Source: Podospora pseudoanserina (Eukaryota > Ascomycota > Sordariomycetes > Sordariales > Podosporaceae). Taken from it: DNA of 64,000 bases. A program made the translations under genes and the position numbers. Below the pieces are notes generated by a model. It ran no database searches. It was not told the origin of the DNA and worked only from the letters and a program-made list of their open reading frames with translations. How positions within the stretch are numbered: the stretch's first letter is position 1; each line of letters begins with the position of its first letter. The stretch lies in the NCBI RefSeq assembly GCF_035222485.1, contig NC_085924.1, forward strand, positions 3,100,001 to 3,164,000, read 5' to 3'. This document shows positions 44,898-55,385 of this stretch, in pieces.

Positions 44898-46693
44898 ATG
44901 GAGAACCCCACACTCTACAACCCAACCAACATTACCCACCTCTCCAACCTCAGCATATCTTACCTTGCAGATGTGCTTCTCGCCAAAGGCAACAATGCCA
45001 CCCGCGACGGCTTCGGCTGCCGACCCGCCTCCTTGATCCTTCCGCTTGACAATTTATCCATTTTGGAACTCGAACCCAACCCTGATATCCACATGAACCT
45101 CACCGTGGGGGTCAATCCGACCCAGCTTGATCCCGGGGTCTCTCAGCTGAGGGATATGGCGAGGGGTCTTTTTCCTTATCCTCTGAATGAGTCTGGCGTC
45201 GGAGATGTCGTCAATTGGTGGACTGACAACACCGAAAACCACCCAGCTGACACCAAGCGGTTCTTGGGCGCTGTGGTCAACATGTGTGGAGGAGAGTACT
45301 GCCGCTCAGGAAAAGTCACTGTCGGCAACCCAGATATTGTCGGGATAGGGGTATGTTCCTTACCCAACATCATCGCTTAGCACCCTGACTGACATCACCA
45401 CAGATGATAGTAGCCATAGGAATGCTCCTCTGCCTCACCGTTGCCTTCTCCCTCTTATCCTTCGGCCCTTTGATCGACGTCGTTGCCCGCGCCCCTTACA
45501 CCACCCGCAAAACCCGCTTCTCCCTCCGCGTCTCCTGCATCGGCACCGTCGACGAGCTCTTTTCCGCCGTGTTTGTCTTTGCCCTGGCCGTCATAGTCTC
45601 AACGTTTGTCTTTCGCTACCGAACCGACACCCGCTTCGATGCGCTCATGGCCAACGCGCTAAGCCAGCTCTGCAGCACCACTGTCATCATGCTCGCCGCG
45701 GTGTACTGGTGTCACAACCAGCACCGGCCGCACGCCACCGGGTCGGTGTTTCTCATTGCGGTCCTCACCATCGCCCTGTACGTCACCCATGCAGGAGTTG
45801 CAAACATGAGGGCGAGTGAAGCCGAGATGGCATGCGGCATAGGCAAACAGAGGGTCAGTCTTATGAAAGGTGACCCCTTTGACATGGAGAAATTCCACTT
45901 TGTTCCCGTGGGCTTTGGGAGCTGGTTTCTGGCCTTGATTGGTGCCGTGTTTCACCACCCGTGGATGAATAGGTTCAGGCCGACCAAAGACAACAAGATG
46001 ATTTGGAGGATCCTGTGGAAGACGGTGGGCAGCTTCCCTACCGTGTTCGGCCTGATTGGACTGGCCGTATACATGGCGTATTTTATGAATACGTGGCAGC
46101 TGATGAAGGAGAATTACGGAAAGACTTTTAGTCAGAATGTCAAAGAGTGGGGTTTTGGACAGTATCTGGCTGTGTTTACCTGGGTGCCGCCGATTCTGAC
46201 GTTTGGGCACTTGTTTATCTCTGGGATGGAGAAGGCGATTGAGCAGAGGTTGCCGTATGGATGGACGGCCGTTAAACTCCACGGTTCAGTCGACTACCGC
46301 GGTGATGATAGGAAGGATGATGATCAGGGGGGGAGTAATTGGACAGGAAGCCGGAGCTCGCGAAGTCGCGTGCGGGAGGTGGACAGTTTGGCACAGAGGC
46401 ACGAGATGGGGGAATTGTTGAACACATCACCAAAGACGAAGACAGCGACGCCGCAGGAGATGATTTACCCATTTCCCGAACAGAGGCCGGGGCAAGTGGC
46501 GAGTCCAATCATCCCGTTTCCAGAGGGTCCTGGGCAGATGCCAACAGCGTATACGCCAGGGAGTTTGTATGATCCGGCGCATCCTCAAGAGCCCCCGAGA
46601 TTCGCATATAACAATGGGGCGGGTCTGGAAGCCAACACCGGGTATCCTGCCACGCCTACGGACGCGCCTGGCTATTATGAGCCACGGCATTGA
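44898..46693 (+). CDS. Unknown multi-pass membrane protein, 580 residues
   Basis: Two exons, 44898-45350 and 45404-46693, with a 53 bp intron (GTATGT donor, CTGACTGAC branch, ACAG end). The first about 150 residues are hydrophilic with many sequons (NITHLSNLS, NLT, NES) and a pair of Cys near CGGEYC, suggesting an extracytoplasmic N-terminal domain without a cleaved signal peptide. From about 150 there are several helices (MIVAIGMLLCLTVAFSLLSF; FVFALAVIVSTFVF; LCSTTVIMLAAVYW; VFLIAVLTIALYV; GSWFLALIGAVF; PTVFGLIGLAVYMAYF; YLAVFTWVPPILTFG), about seven in total, and a Pro-rich cytosolic tail. The topology is receptor-like, but no known receptor class is recognised. Confidence 0.85.
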
Positions 46694-46840
46694 TGTACGA
46701 CTACTGTATTGGTGTTATAAATATTGGGTATACCCGGTTGGAGACAGGAGTCTGGAAAGAAGGGGGCATATGCCAAGATTTTGCTAGATTTACCAAGAGA
46801 TCCTACTACATTTCACTCTACCACCACACCCCTAGGCTGC

Positions 46841-48589
46841 CTACTCATGTAACCTCCAATAATTCTCCCCCACGTGCTTCCCATCCAGCACCCGTCTAAA
46901 AATCTCATGATTAAACTTGGACACCGAATCCGGTCCTACCCCAGGCGAGTCCCACATGGCAAACACCACATCGGTCCACCAATCCACCGCAAACTCATCC
47001 TCCCTCAACACCTCCAACCAGCACAACGCCACATCCTCGGCCGGGTTCTTGTACCTCCTCCCGCACCCCACCGCCCCAAGAACCAACCTAGTATGCCTGT
47101 GCATCCCCGCCACCCTCAGCGTCAACCTCATCCTCATCTTGAGCCTTTCTCTGTCAGTATACCGATGAAAGCCTGCTTCGGCCTCGTCCTCCCCAGCTCA
47201 GCAGGCACCATGTAGGTTTTTGTCTCGGGGCGGTACTGCGCCCTCATCGTGATGGCCGCCACGACGGGCAAATTCTCGAGGTGGTCCAGATCGAGGAAGC
47301 GATCGGACGTGTCCCGACGAACAACTTGAACGTACGGACTGTAGAGCACAGAGGTGTTCATTCCCACCGGGTGCCGCCCCCGTTCTAGACTCATCCCGAG
47401 AGAAGTCCTATGACACAGACTCTCGCTCTGGGAGAAATCCCCGTGTCTACTACCCCGCCTCTCGTTCCTGGAGGGGCGGTCGACGTCGCTAAAGTTGAGG
47501 ATTAATGGCCTGAACCGGACTGGCTGTCCGTCTTTGGGGAGGGGGGGTGGGTCCCGCTCGGGGAGGGAGAGGGCCGCTTCTAGGGTGTCCATGTTGACTA
47601 CTTTGACAGTTACTTGTGGGTTTTTGGCCGGGCGGATGGAGGGGTCGAGGCGGGTGGTGTTGGTGAAGTCGAATTGTTCGCATGTTTGGGCGTGGGAGGT
47701 GCGGCCGAGGCGGGTGAGGATGGAGGGGAGGACGCGGCGGGTTTCGGGGCTGAGGGCGGTGAGGTGGGCGCGGAGGATGGGGTTGATGGAGGGGTCGATT
47801 TGGGGCGGGGGCTCGAGGGGGGGGAGGGGGGATCTGACTTGTTTGGCGGGGGAGGAGGGGAGACCGCGACCGCGGCCGCGACTTGGACCTGGACCCGTGG
47901 GAACAGAGGGCTCGGAGGGTTCAGAGTAGTCGGTTACTGACTCTACGTAGGGGGCTGGGGGGCGAGGGCCGCGGGGTCGGAGGGGTGCCACGGGGGGTGC
48001 GGGGGGCAGGTTGAGGCAGGGGACTGGTGGTGCTGGACGGTAATCCTGTGGAGGAGGGTAGGTTACCGGGCGGGACGAAGGGGCAGGGCGAGTAGGTCTT
48101 GGAAGCAGGGAGGGATTGAGGTCTAAGTCCTGGAGCTGGAGGCGAACATCTCATTGTTGGAGGTGACCGTCTAATTGTTGGAGGCGAACGTCGATCGCCG
48201 TAAACAGGATCAGTTTTGCTAATAGGGACAGGACGTCTCGCAATCAGAGGAGGAGGTCTGCCAGAAGGGAGAGGTGGTCTCCTATTGGAACCTTCAGCTC
48301 TGGCAGGGGAAGGAGCAGGTGTTGGACCTATAGGCAAGGCGTAAATATCAATTGCTGATGGTAGCATGCGGCGAGGCCCCCCGCCGACGCGCCTTTGGCG
48401 TTGCCATCTCCCGGGAGGGTTGTAATCAACCGGTTGAGGTACCCTGGGGTTAACATGATATCTGCGCCTGGCCTCGCCTGGGTTCAGCCTATGATCCCAG
48501 CCATCTGGCTCCTGCCGGTCCTGTGGCACGCTATCACCTCTGAAGCTGCCAAAGACCCTCCTAATCGTGCTGAAGGGAGATAAAACCAT
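46841..48589 (-). CDS. Microbial-type PARG-like (TIGR02452/DUF2263) protein, gene model uncertain
   Basis: The N-terminal part starts at a true ATG (48589) and is Arg/Pro-rich. The core (about 47.65-47.14 kb) has VLYSPYVQVVRRD and LENLPVVAAITMRA, and the last part has MRLTLRVAGMHRHTRLVLGAVGCG and EDVALCWLEVLREDEF, all typical of the macrodomain-like microbial PARG family, which removes ADP-ribose polymers. Three open segments lie in different frames. Two introns by eye would join them: 48205-48136 (GTTTAC to CCAG, weak) and 47208-47138 (GTGCCT to CAAG, with a good ACTGAC branch), giving 535 residues; otherwise frameshifts are present. The expected GGG-loop is absent (ERRGSRHGDF) and the catalytic QEE is QSE (47422-47430), so activity may be lost or altered. 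3' flank of about 150 bp to the gene at 46693. Confidence 0.6.
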
Positions 48590-49167
48590 TATACATTATG
48601 TGTACCCGAACAGCTGGCGATGACCGTCTTTTGCAACTGAGGTCGTTAAAACATGTTCAGTGAAAGAAATTGTCTAGCCTTGGGCCGAGGGGCCCGTCAG
48701 TATCTTCCAAGTGCCAGCACAAAGACACTCGAGGTATGGTGTAAGGAAAACCATGTCCAAGAACAGCCACAAAGACACAATGTGTGGGCCCTCTGAACTT
48801 TCTGGGTCGGAAGCTCCTCAAACAATGCTGCCAGATTGGGAATCTCTAGTAAGTGAGTCTTTGTTCAATCATGCCCGACAGCCACTTGGCGACAGTCACC
48901 AGAATTCACATATCGAGGTGGAGAGTTGAGCTAGTCGGTGTTAGTAGTCCACCTAGGTTCTTGTTTCATTATGCATTAGAGCAAGCTCTGTGAAACTTAG
49001 AGGTCTCACTTAGGTACAATTATTCAACATTTCACCGTCAAATCGGTAACGATCAAAACTCAAAGCCCAGTGTATTTGGTCAGAGACTAGCGAGATCATC
49101 TCCTGTTGCCAAGTCCCAGGAACACTCCGGTATCCCTAGTACTTATGTCGTGGATAACGAGCTGTAA
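48590..49167. other. Spacer between the PARG-like gene and the secreted-protein pair
   Basis: 578 bp. The last about 100 bp (49069-49167) match the flank downstream of the second copy (near 50767-50861), showing that the tandem duplication reaches beyond the stop codons. No gene seen. Confidence 0.6.
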
Positions 49168-49903
49168 TCAGCAGACATCCCCACGAACAAGAACATTCCA
49201 ATGGTCATCGTAGCTGCCGCGCCCCTTGGAATCGTGACCCCGGTTAGTCTTACACGCTTCGTTGACAGCTGATGCGCCATCAGCGATATCATTCCACGTG
49301 AGCTCCTTCTCGACGGTATCCTGTTCCTGATTAGCAGATATCAAAGGTAGGAATCTGGGCCATGGACAACTTACATCATTGCACCAATAGATCGCCGAGT
49401 TCCAAGAACAGCTAACACGCCCGCAATTGTTTGGGCCTGGGCCGTTCTTCGGCTTGCCAGTGATACTACGCAGGTAGTTGATACCCCACACGATGGTAAC
49501 CTTGCCTGCGTACTTGTAGTCCACGTTACAGTCGATGTCGTCGGGGTCGTCAAGGTTGGCCGTGGAGTCCAAGCTGGCACTATCGCCTGGGGGAGGAGTC
49601 ACCCGGGCCTGGAAGGTGGCGTTCCAGCCGGGGTAGCTGGCGTCCATCTGGGCGATGGCCTCCTGAATAGTGCCGGTCACTGTAACGGTGGCGCTGGTGG
49701 GGTCGTCGAGGTTGATGGGAAGGTTCCAGGAGATCGGGACTATGCTGTAGCCTGAGACGGAGCCCGGCTGTTCATCGAGGGAGGTGGGAGCGGTATGAAC
49801 AGCCTGTAAGAGATGTTAACTGGTGAACTGTATTCATATCGCCTAGAGTACTTACGCTGATCAGGGCCAGAAAACCGGCGAAAATGGTGGAAATGGACAA
49901 CAT
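49168..49903 (-). CDS. Secreted Cys-containing protein, copy A (211 residues)
   Basis: Three exons on the minus strand: 49903-49856, 49803-49375 and 49326-49168, with introns of 52 and 48 bp. Residues 1-20 (MLSISTIFAGFLALISAVHT) form a signal peptide; the first intron falls at its end. The mature part has sequon-bearing PGWNATF and a conserved core GPGPNNCGRVSCSWNSAIYWCND, with further Cys at CNVDYK, EACKTN and the terminal C, so several disulphides are likely. I know sequences with this WCND and WNDIADGA pattern from other filamentous fungi as uncharacterised secreted proteins, possibly effectors; this is recollection, not a search. The second intron is in frame and stop-free. Paralogue of the gene at 50862-51615. 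Confidence 0.88.
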
Positions 49904-50861
49904 TGTGTCCGAGTGTTCGAGTTGTAGATTTGTGGCTGTTGGCTGTTGTTTGTCGATGGTAGTGTGGAAGTGCTCTTGAGTGCGGTAGTGGAAAAGAAAA
50001 AGGGCGATGGAGGGTAGAAAGGCAAGTTTATATACAGTTGAGGAGAGAGTTGACGAGTCGGTGGGACTACTTCGGTCGGCCCCAAAACTCCACCACCGCT
50101 CTTCAGACGATGCCTTAGGCGGAGTTCATATGACCGGCACCCGATCTTTCCGGAGCAGATACGCCGCTTCTTTACCCCACTTGGAGCCACAAATCCCTTG
50201 ATATGCCTTTGTTGACTGTTGTGCTGGTGCTCTTGATCTGGGTCTAATGATACCCACATTGCGCCAACGGTAAGCTCATGGTTCCCGCCGTATGGGGCAG
50301 GAGTACCGGGACTACGTAACAGGAGCTACCAGCGCTGCACGCCTGTGTGTTTACCGGGTATCTTTCTCTACAAGTGGGCCTTCAGTCCTACCAGTTGACG
50401 GTCCATTCATCACTCTCAACAAGATATACACCTGCAAGGGAGTCATGTAACGGGGGAGACGGTTGCAATGGGTGGGTTGACAACTTCGAGATGCTTGTTA
50501 TATGGTACTTTATATAGGGTCTCGGTGGCTACTTGGTGTGACCCCCATTGTGAGTGATATTTGACTATAGTGATGGTAGTGTCAGTGGCGCATAAGGTGT
50601 GGCGTAAGAAGGCCATGCACGAATATAGTTGGATGATGTACACGTGGCAATTGTCTTAGGGATAGCTTCAATAAGTAGGTAGGTATAATCGCATTTCAAT
50701 TCCTCGTGCTTCAGATGCTATTTAACAGCTTTTCCACTTCTTACATGTTTCACTTGCCCGTAACTCAGTGTATTCGGTCACAGACCAACGAGATAAACTC
50801 CTGCTACAGTCCCTTATAGAATCCTCTAACTATCCCTAATGTTGCCGACAACTTGCTGCAT
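49904..50861. other. Spacer between the two secreted paralogues
   Basis: 958 bp holding the promoter of copy A and the 3' flank of copy B. Short frames are not supported as genes. Confidence 0.6.
50027..50034 (-). promoter_or_regulatory. TATA box of secreted copy A
   Basis: TATATAAA on the minus strand, about 125 bp upstream of the start at 49903. Copy B has a TATA box at almost the same distance. Confidence 0.55.
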
Positions 50862-51615
50862 TTAACAGCTGTCGTTGTCATAACGAACAATCACGTTCCA
50901 CTTGTCCTTGTAGAAAGCCTGACCCTTGACATACTGGGCATCCCGAGAGCACTTCTGGAGGATGTACAAAGTCCCATCGGCAATATCATTCCAGCCAACC
51001 TCCTTCTCCGTATCGTTCTGTTTCATGGTCAGCAGCAGCCCCACGATTAATGACAAGATAAACTCACGTCGTTGCACCACCAAATAGCCGACTGCCAAGA
51101 GCAGGAAACACGACCGCACTCGCCAGGGCCGGGGCCGTTTTTGGCCGAGCCAGTCAGACCACGGAGGTATTCAATGCCGCGGAGAATAGAAAGCTGGCCA
51201 GCCTCCTTCCACTGGTCAAGCTTGCAAATGTAGGACTCGGGATCATCAAGAGCCGCAAGATCAAAGGCGCCGCTGTCAACGGTGGGGGGAGGGGGCAGGT
51301 GAGCCTGGAAAGTTTTGTTCCAGCCGGGGTAAGTGGCATCCATCTGGACGATAGCCTCCTCGATGGTGCCGGTCACTTCGACGGTAGCGCCAGTAGGGTC
51401 GTCAGCCTTGACGGGGAGCTCCCAGGTAATGGGAACGGTGGCGTAGCTCGAAACATCGGGCTGGTCAGAGCGGATGGATGCGAATCCAGGGGCGCCGTGG
51501 GCAACCTGGGGTGGCTGTTAGCAACCTGGGGCTTTGGATCCTGGTTCAGTTACGGTCAAAAACGTACACTGGCGAGAGCCAGGCCGCTGGCAATGGAAGC
51601 GGAGATGGAAAGCAT
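50862..51615 (-). CDS. Secreted Cys-containing protein, copy B (213 residues)
   Basis: Three exons on the minus strand: 51615-51568, 51505-51068 and 51017-50862, with introns of 62 and 50 bp at exactly the positions used by copy A. Signal peptide MLSISASIASGLALASVAHG. The mature protein shares the backbone with copy A: PITWELPVK, VTGTIEEAIVQMDATYPGW, the core GPGPGECGRVSCSWQSAIWW followed by CND, GWNDIADG and a C-terminal WNVIVRYDNDSC. Here the second intron contains stops, unlike in copy A. Sequence divergence is considerable (roughly half of residues differ outside the core), so the duplication is not recent. The function is unknown; the pattern suits a small disulphide-bonded secreted protein of host or microbe interaction. 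Confidence 0.88.
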
Positions 51616-52392
51616 TGTGATGGGTGAAGTTCTGAATTGGTCTTGCGGCTGTCGTTGTGAATGGCAGACTGGAAGTTGTTGTCGAGCCTGGTTGTGGAAG
51701 AAGAAGAGGTCCAAGGGAGACAGGTTGCAAAGTATATATACGTGAGAGAGTTGCTTGCACAGACCAAAGAGAGCATCTCGGGCGGCCGCTTATCTCCACC
51801 GTGTTGTTCTGTGTCCTTCTGCTGCGGTTCAGACGGTCCCATCGGTTGGGATCTTGTGATACTCGTCCGATATCTCGAGAGCAGGCATCCCGTTCCGTTA
51901 GCCGCCCAGGGAACAGATGTACCACTTTTGTCCCTCCACTCGAGGTCACAACATTTTGATGTCTCTTTGACGGGCATCTTGATGCTCTTGATCCGCGTCC
52001 TGTGACCTCCTTCCTCAACAGTCCCAAACCCACTTGCCCCCAATATTCAGCGCATGGTTTTCGGCTCAAGTGGCAGGAGCAATCGAAAAGAAAGGTGCCT
52101 TGACATACAGTGGGGAAACAATTCCCAACCAGTCCCGCATATGGCTAAGTCGCTCCTGCCTGCTCTCACTTTGTTCTGCTAAGGGCAGCTGTGGGGGTTG
52201 CGTCACCGAGTTTCTCAACGGGAAAGCGCAGTCAAGATCCAGACCACGGGAAGGAGTAGGTACCAGAATCCTCAATCACGATGTAAAAAGAAGCAGTTTA
52301 GACCTGACGACCTGGAATTACCCCCCAAGGTTTCTATAATCCATCTACCACTGCAGTAAAAGAAAAAGTCCCCATTAGATAGCCCCAACCCC
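51616..52392. other. Spacer between secreted copy B and the SDR gene
   Basis: 777 bp with the copy B promoter and the SDR 3' UTR; no gene seen. Confidence 0.6.
51733..51740 (-). promoter_or_regulatory. TATA box of secreted copy B
   Basis: TATATATA about 120 bp upstream of the start at 51615, the counterpart of the box before copy A. Confidence 0.55.
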
Positions 52393-53424
52393 TCACAAAA
52401 TTGCCTTGACGCTCTCCACAAAATCAACAACAGTCTTCTCCCAAGGAATATACCCCTCCCCCGTAACCCTCACCACCTTGCTTCCATCGTAGACCCTCTC
52501 CTTCGGATACCCATACCCCTTCTCATACCCCTGCCCCGGCTCTCCCTTCTCAATCACCCCCTCCCTCTCAGGATACCTCTCCCTCAAGATATCCGCCACC
52601 GCCTGAGCGGGAACATGATACCCACTCAACAAAAACCTCTCCCCATCCACCTTTTCCGGGTTCTCCGCCCCAAACAATATCACCCTCGCCACATCCCTCA
52701 CATCCACATACGAGGGAAACGCCCCAGGCAACCCCGACTTAGCCAGCTCAGTGCCAGAGTAAACATCACTGATCAGCTTTGTCGTCCCGTGAATCTTGTC
52801 CCTTGACTCCGGCACAACAACGGGTGGGCCAGCGACATAGACGGGGTTGACAGCCGCGATTTTGAAGGCTGGTTTGTGCTCATCTCTAAACTTCCAGAGG
52901 GCCTTTTCAGCGGCGGTCTTGCTGGCAAAGTAGAGGATATACCCTGGAACTTCGTTGCCCAGCTCCCGGACAAGCCTCTCTGAGGACTCATTCCAGTTTG
53001 ACTCGTCGTAGTGGGCGTTGGCGGACTCGGTGTCGATGATGGCAGCGACCGAACTCATGAGGGTGAAGGATTTGACGGTGGGTTCGGTGAGGGCTGACTC
53101 GAGGACTCTCTGAGTTCCCTCGACGGCGGCCTTGAGGACGGGTCCGGGGGCGGTGGAGGTGAGGAAGATGGGGGAGGCGAGGTGGGCGACGGTGGTGACG
53201 CCTTCGATGGCTTGGTCGAATGCTCCGGGGATGGTGATGTCTGGGACTTCGACGATCTCGAGGTTGGCAACTAGTTCGGCCGGGATGGCGGAGAGGAGGG
53301 GCTTGGTGGAGTGGAGGGAGCGGGCCGTGCCGCGGACACGGTAGCCGGCTTGGAGAAAGGTGAGGGCGGTGCGGGCGGCGATGAAGCCATTTATGCCGGT
53401 GATGAGAGCGAGGCCTTTGGACAT
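52393..53424 (-). CDS. Extended short-chain dehydrogenase/reductase (NAD(P)-dependent, CCR/DFR-like)
   Basis: Intronless, 343 residues from the ATG at 53424 (context ACCACCATGT). An upstream in-frame ATG at 53487 would add 21 Ser/Pro residues and is less likely, because SDR proteins begin just before the nucleotide fold. The Rossmann motif LITGINGFIAA spans 8-17 (TGxxGxxA type). Active-site residues are the Ser in TLMSSVAAI (124-125) and Tyr165 and Lys169 in YILYFASK. NPVYVAGPPVV and YVDVRDVARVIL further on match the extended family containing cinnamoyl-CoA, dihydroflavonol and Gre2-type methylglyoxal reductases. It probably reduces an aldehyde or ketone with NADPH in the cytosol; the substrate is unknown. 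No biosynthetic cluster surrounds it. Confidence 0.9.
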   Translation of the reverse strand: MSKGLALITGINGFIAARTALTFLQAGYRVRGTARSLHSTKPLLSAIPAELVANLEIVEVPDITIPGAFDQAIEGVTTVAHLASPIFLTSTAPGPVLKAAVEGTQRVLESALTEPTVKSFTLMSSVAAIIDTESANAHYDESNWNESSERLVRELGNEVPGYILYFASKTAAEKALWKFRDEHKPAFKIAAVNPVYVAGPPVVVPESRDKIHGTTKLISDVYSGTELAKSGLPGAFPSYVDVRDVARVILFGAENPEKVDGERFLLSGYHVPAQAVADILRERYPEREGVIEKGEPGQGYEKGYGYPKERVYDGSKVVRVTGEGYIPWEKTVVDFVESVKAIL

Positions 53425-54296
53425 GGTGGTCTTGTTGGCGGGAATAGATGGACAGCTGGTTGATGATGACGATATGGGCAGGATCATGGATATGAGCCTT
53501 GTTGTGCCTCAAGATAAATTGACTCTGAAAGTGGAAGATTCTCAATATTTAAGTCGCGGTCTCTGGTCTGAAAGATCCACAGTCCGCTTTGGCCAGGCGA
53601 GAAAATTAGTTTGTTGGGGCACGATGCCATTAATACCTGAGGTGGTCCCCATTGAAGGATTCTAGTGTCCAAAGGAAGTTCCAAATCGTCAATCATTTCA
53701 AAGCAAGGTCCTTGACAAATCTCATGGTTCGGCACTCGAACGCACCTCCCTTCCGAATGAATCCCGGCTGAGAGTTCATCGTGCCAAGTAGCCCTGAGGT
53801 GGTGAGGCTCGTTCCGGGATATGCAGGCCGGGATTCGCTGGCCGTCGGTGTTGGGTGCAGTGATTAGTGAACAAAGAACGGGAGGAGCTGTTGAGTAATC
53901 CTGCGGCTCTTAATAAGCAACCGCATTCTCCGCCATTATGCCTCGGGTGATAGTGGGGCTCTTGCTACCTTATCACCATTGGATTGTAGAATGCCTTGAT
54001 TTATTATGGTAGATGAGGATGTACTTAGAATTTGTCTACCTTAGTCTGCGAGAACTGCAAAGTGATGACTCGTCTTCATGCATTAACCACTTCGCTGCCG
54101 AAATTCAAAGCTAACCAACTGGCTCTGACATCACATACACCATTTCTGCCCACCAGGTTTCCAAAGCCAAGTTGAAATTCACCCATCATCCGCCGCCCAA
54201 CCCCATATATCCCTTAACCAAGGTTTCCAAAACCCCTCCACGCTCTCTTCAAACCTCCACCCACCCCACGTCCCATTCAACAGCCCCTAGGTTTCC
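53425..54296. other. Spacer upstream of the SDR gene
   Basis: 872 bp; no gene seen. Confidence 0.5.
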
Positions 54297-55385
54297 TCAT
54301 CTTGCTGCCTCCCCTCCCGGATCCAATACCTCCCCGCCAAGCTCCACATCGCCCAGCTGACCCCATACCTCTTTGTAAAACTCCTTCAAACAACCCAACA
54401 GCACGTCGCTCATCAACCCCTCATCCTGCCTTCTCCCAAACTCACTCAAAATAACAGGCGTCAACCTCTGCGCCGGCGCGCACCGCTCCTCCTCCACGCC
54501 CGCCGTCATCAAACTCTCTTTACTTGTCAGCGCAGACAAATCCTGCCCGTCCAGCATTCCCCCCCAAGAATCAACAAATCCTCATTCGCAGCGTGAATTA
54601 CCCCAGCAGCAGCAGCAGCAGCATTTTCCCCACGAAATTAACCCAGTTGTAACCTGAACCCCCTAGCCATCCCCCACGACTCCCGCAGTTCATTCCGCAA
54701 AGACACGCTAACGATATCAAAGTGCTCGTCCCAAAACCAGGCATTCCCGTCGGTCTGGGAGCAGCACTACCCTGCCTTTGAGACGTGCGCGTCGGGGTGG
54801 ATGTACAGATTCTTTCGGGCGGCGACGCGGACAATGTCAGACCAGATCTTGAACAGTGTCGTGTTACGCGTCCAGATGGGATTATGGAGGAGAATCTGGG
54901 AGGTGATGAGGGTGCAGTTGTCTGGACTGAGGGCAGAGATGAGAGTCTGGGGGAAGGGGGTGTCGGTTTGGTTGTTGAGGTAGAAGAGGTCGATCATTTC
55001 GATTGCGTAGGGCCTGTGACATCGTGACACAATCAGTGATGGGAAGAATGCCAATAGGTCGGGGGAGAGGAGGGGGGGAAAAACAACATTCGAATAAAGT
55101 TGAAGCCTGCGGAGGCGATGCGGTCGAGGATGGAATCGGCAGAGGCGTGTTCCAGGCCTTCGGGGATCATGGTCTCTCGGCTGAGGGGCCAGTTGACGCC
55201 CGCCCATGTGATTACTTCGTCTCCGAGAGTTGACGATATCGCGACCTCGGGTGGAAAAGGGGCCGCAGGGCCAGGTGGAGGAGATGTTGTGCTGACGAGG
55301 GAGGATCGTGTCGAAAGGATTGTCGCTCGCGGTAACGGTTATTGCGGCGAAGCCAGGATCCAGAATAGAAGGTACGCCATGGTGT
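54297..55385 (-). pseudogene. Decayed glycoside hydrolase family 5 gene
   Basis: Minus-strand remnants keep the order of a secreted GH5 cellulase-like protein. They include a signal-like MAYLLFWILASP; VNWPLSRETMIPEGLEHAS; ILDRIASAGFNFIRM; YAIEMIDLFYLNNQTDTPFP; LYIHPDAHVSKAG; CCSQTDGNAWF; VSLRNELRESWG, holding the Asn-Glu pair expected for the GH5 acid/base; and LTPVILSEFGRRQDEG, with the expected nucleophile Glu. The pieces are spread over all three frames with stops between, for example TAG directly after HVSKAG. The stretch between NAWF and SLRNELR is shorter than usual. One break (near 55.06 kb) could be an intron ending TCACAG, but the others cannot be spliced away. It is a host gene lost fairly recently, since motifs are still readable. 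Confidence 0.75.

Noticed and set aside
52988-53545. 185-codon His/Arg/Pro-rich frame overlapping the SDR gene
   Set aside because: It is a shifted reading of the SDR coding sequence; its composition is an artefact of C-ending codons.
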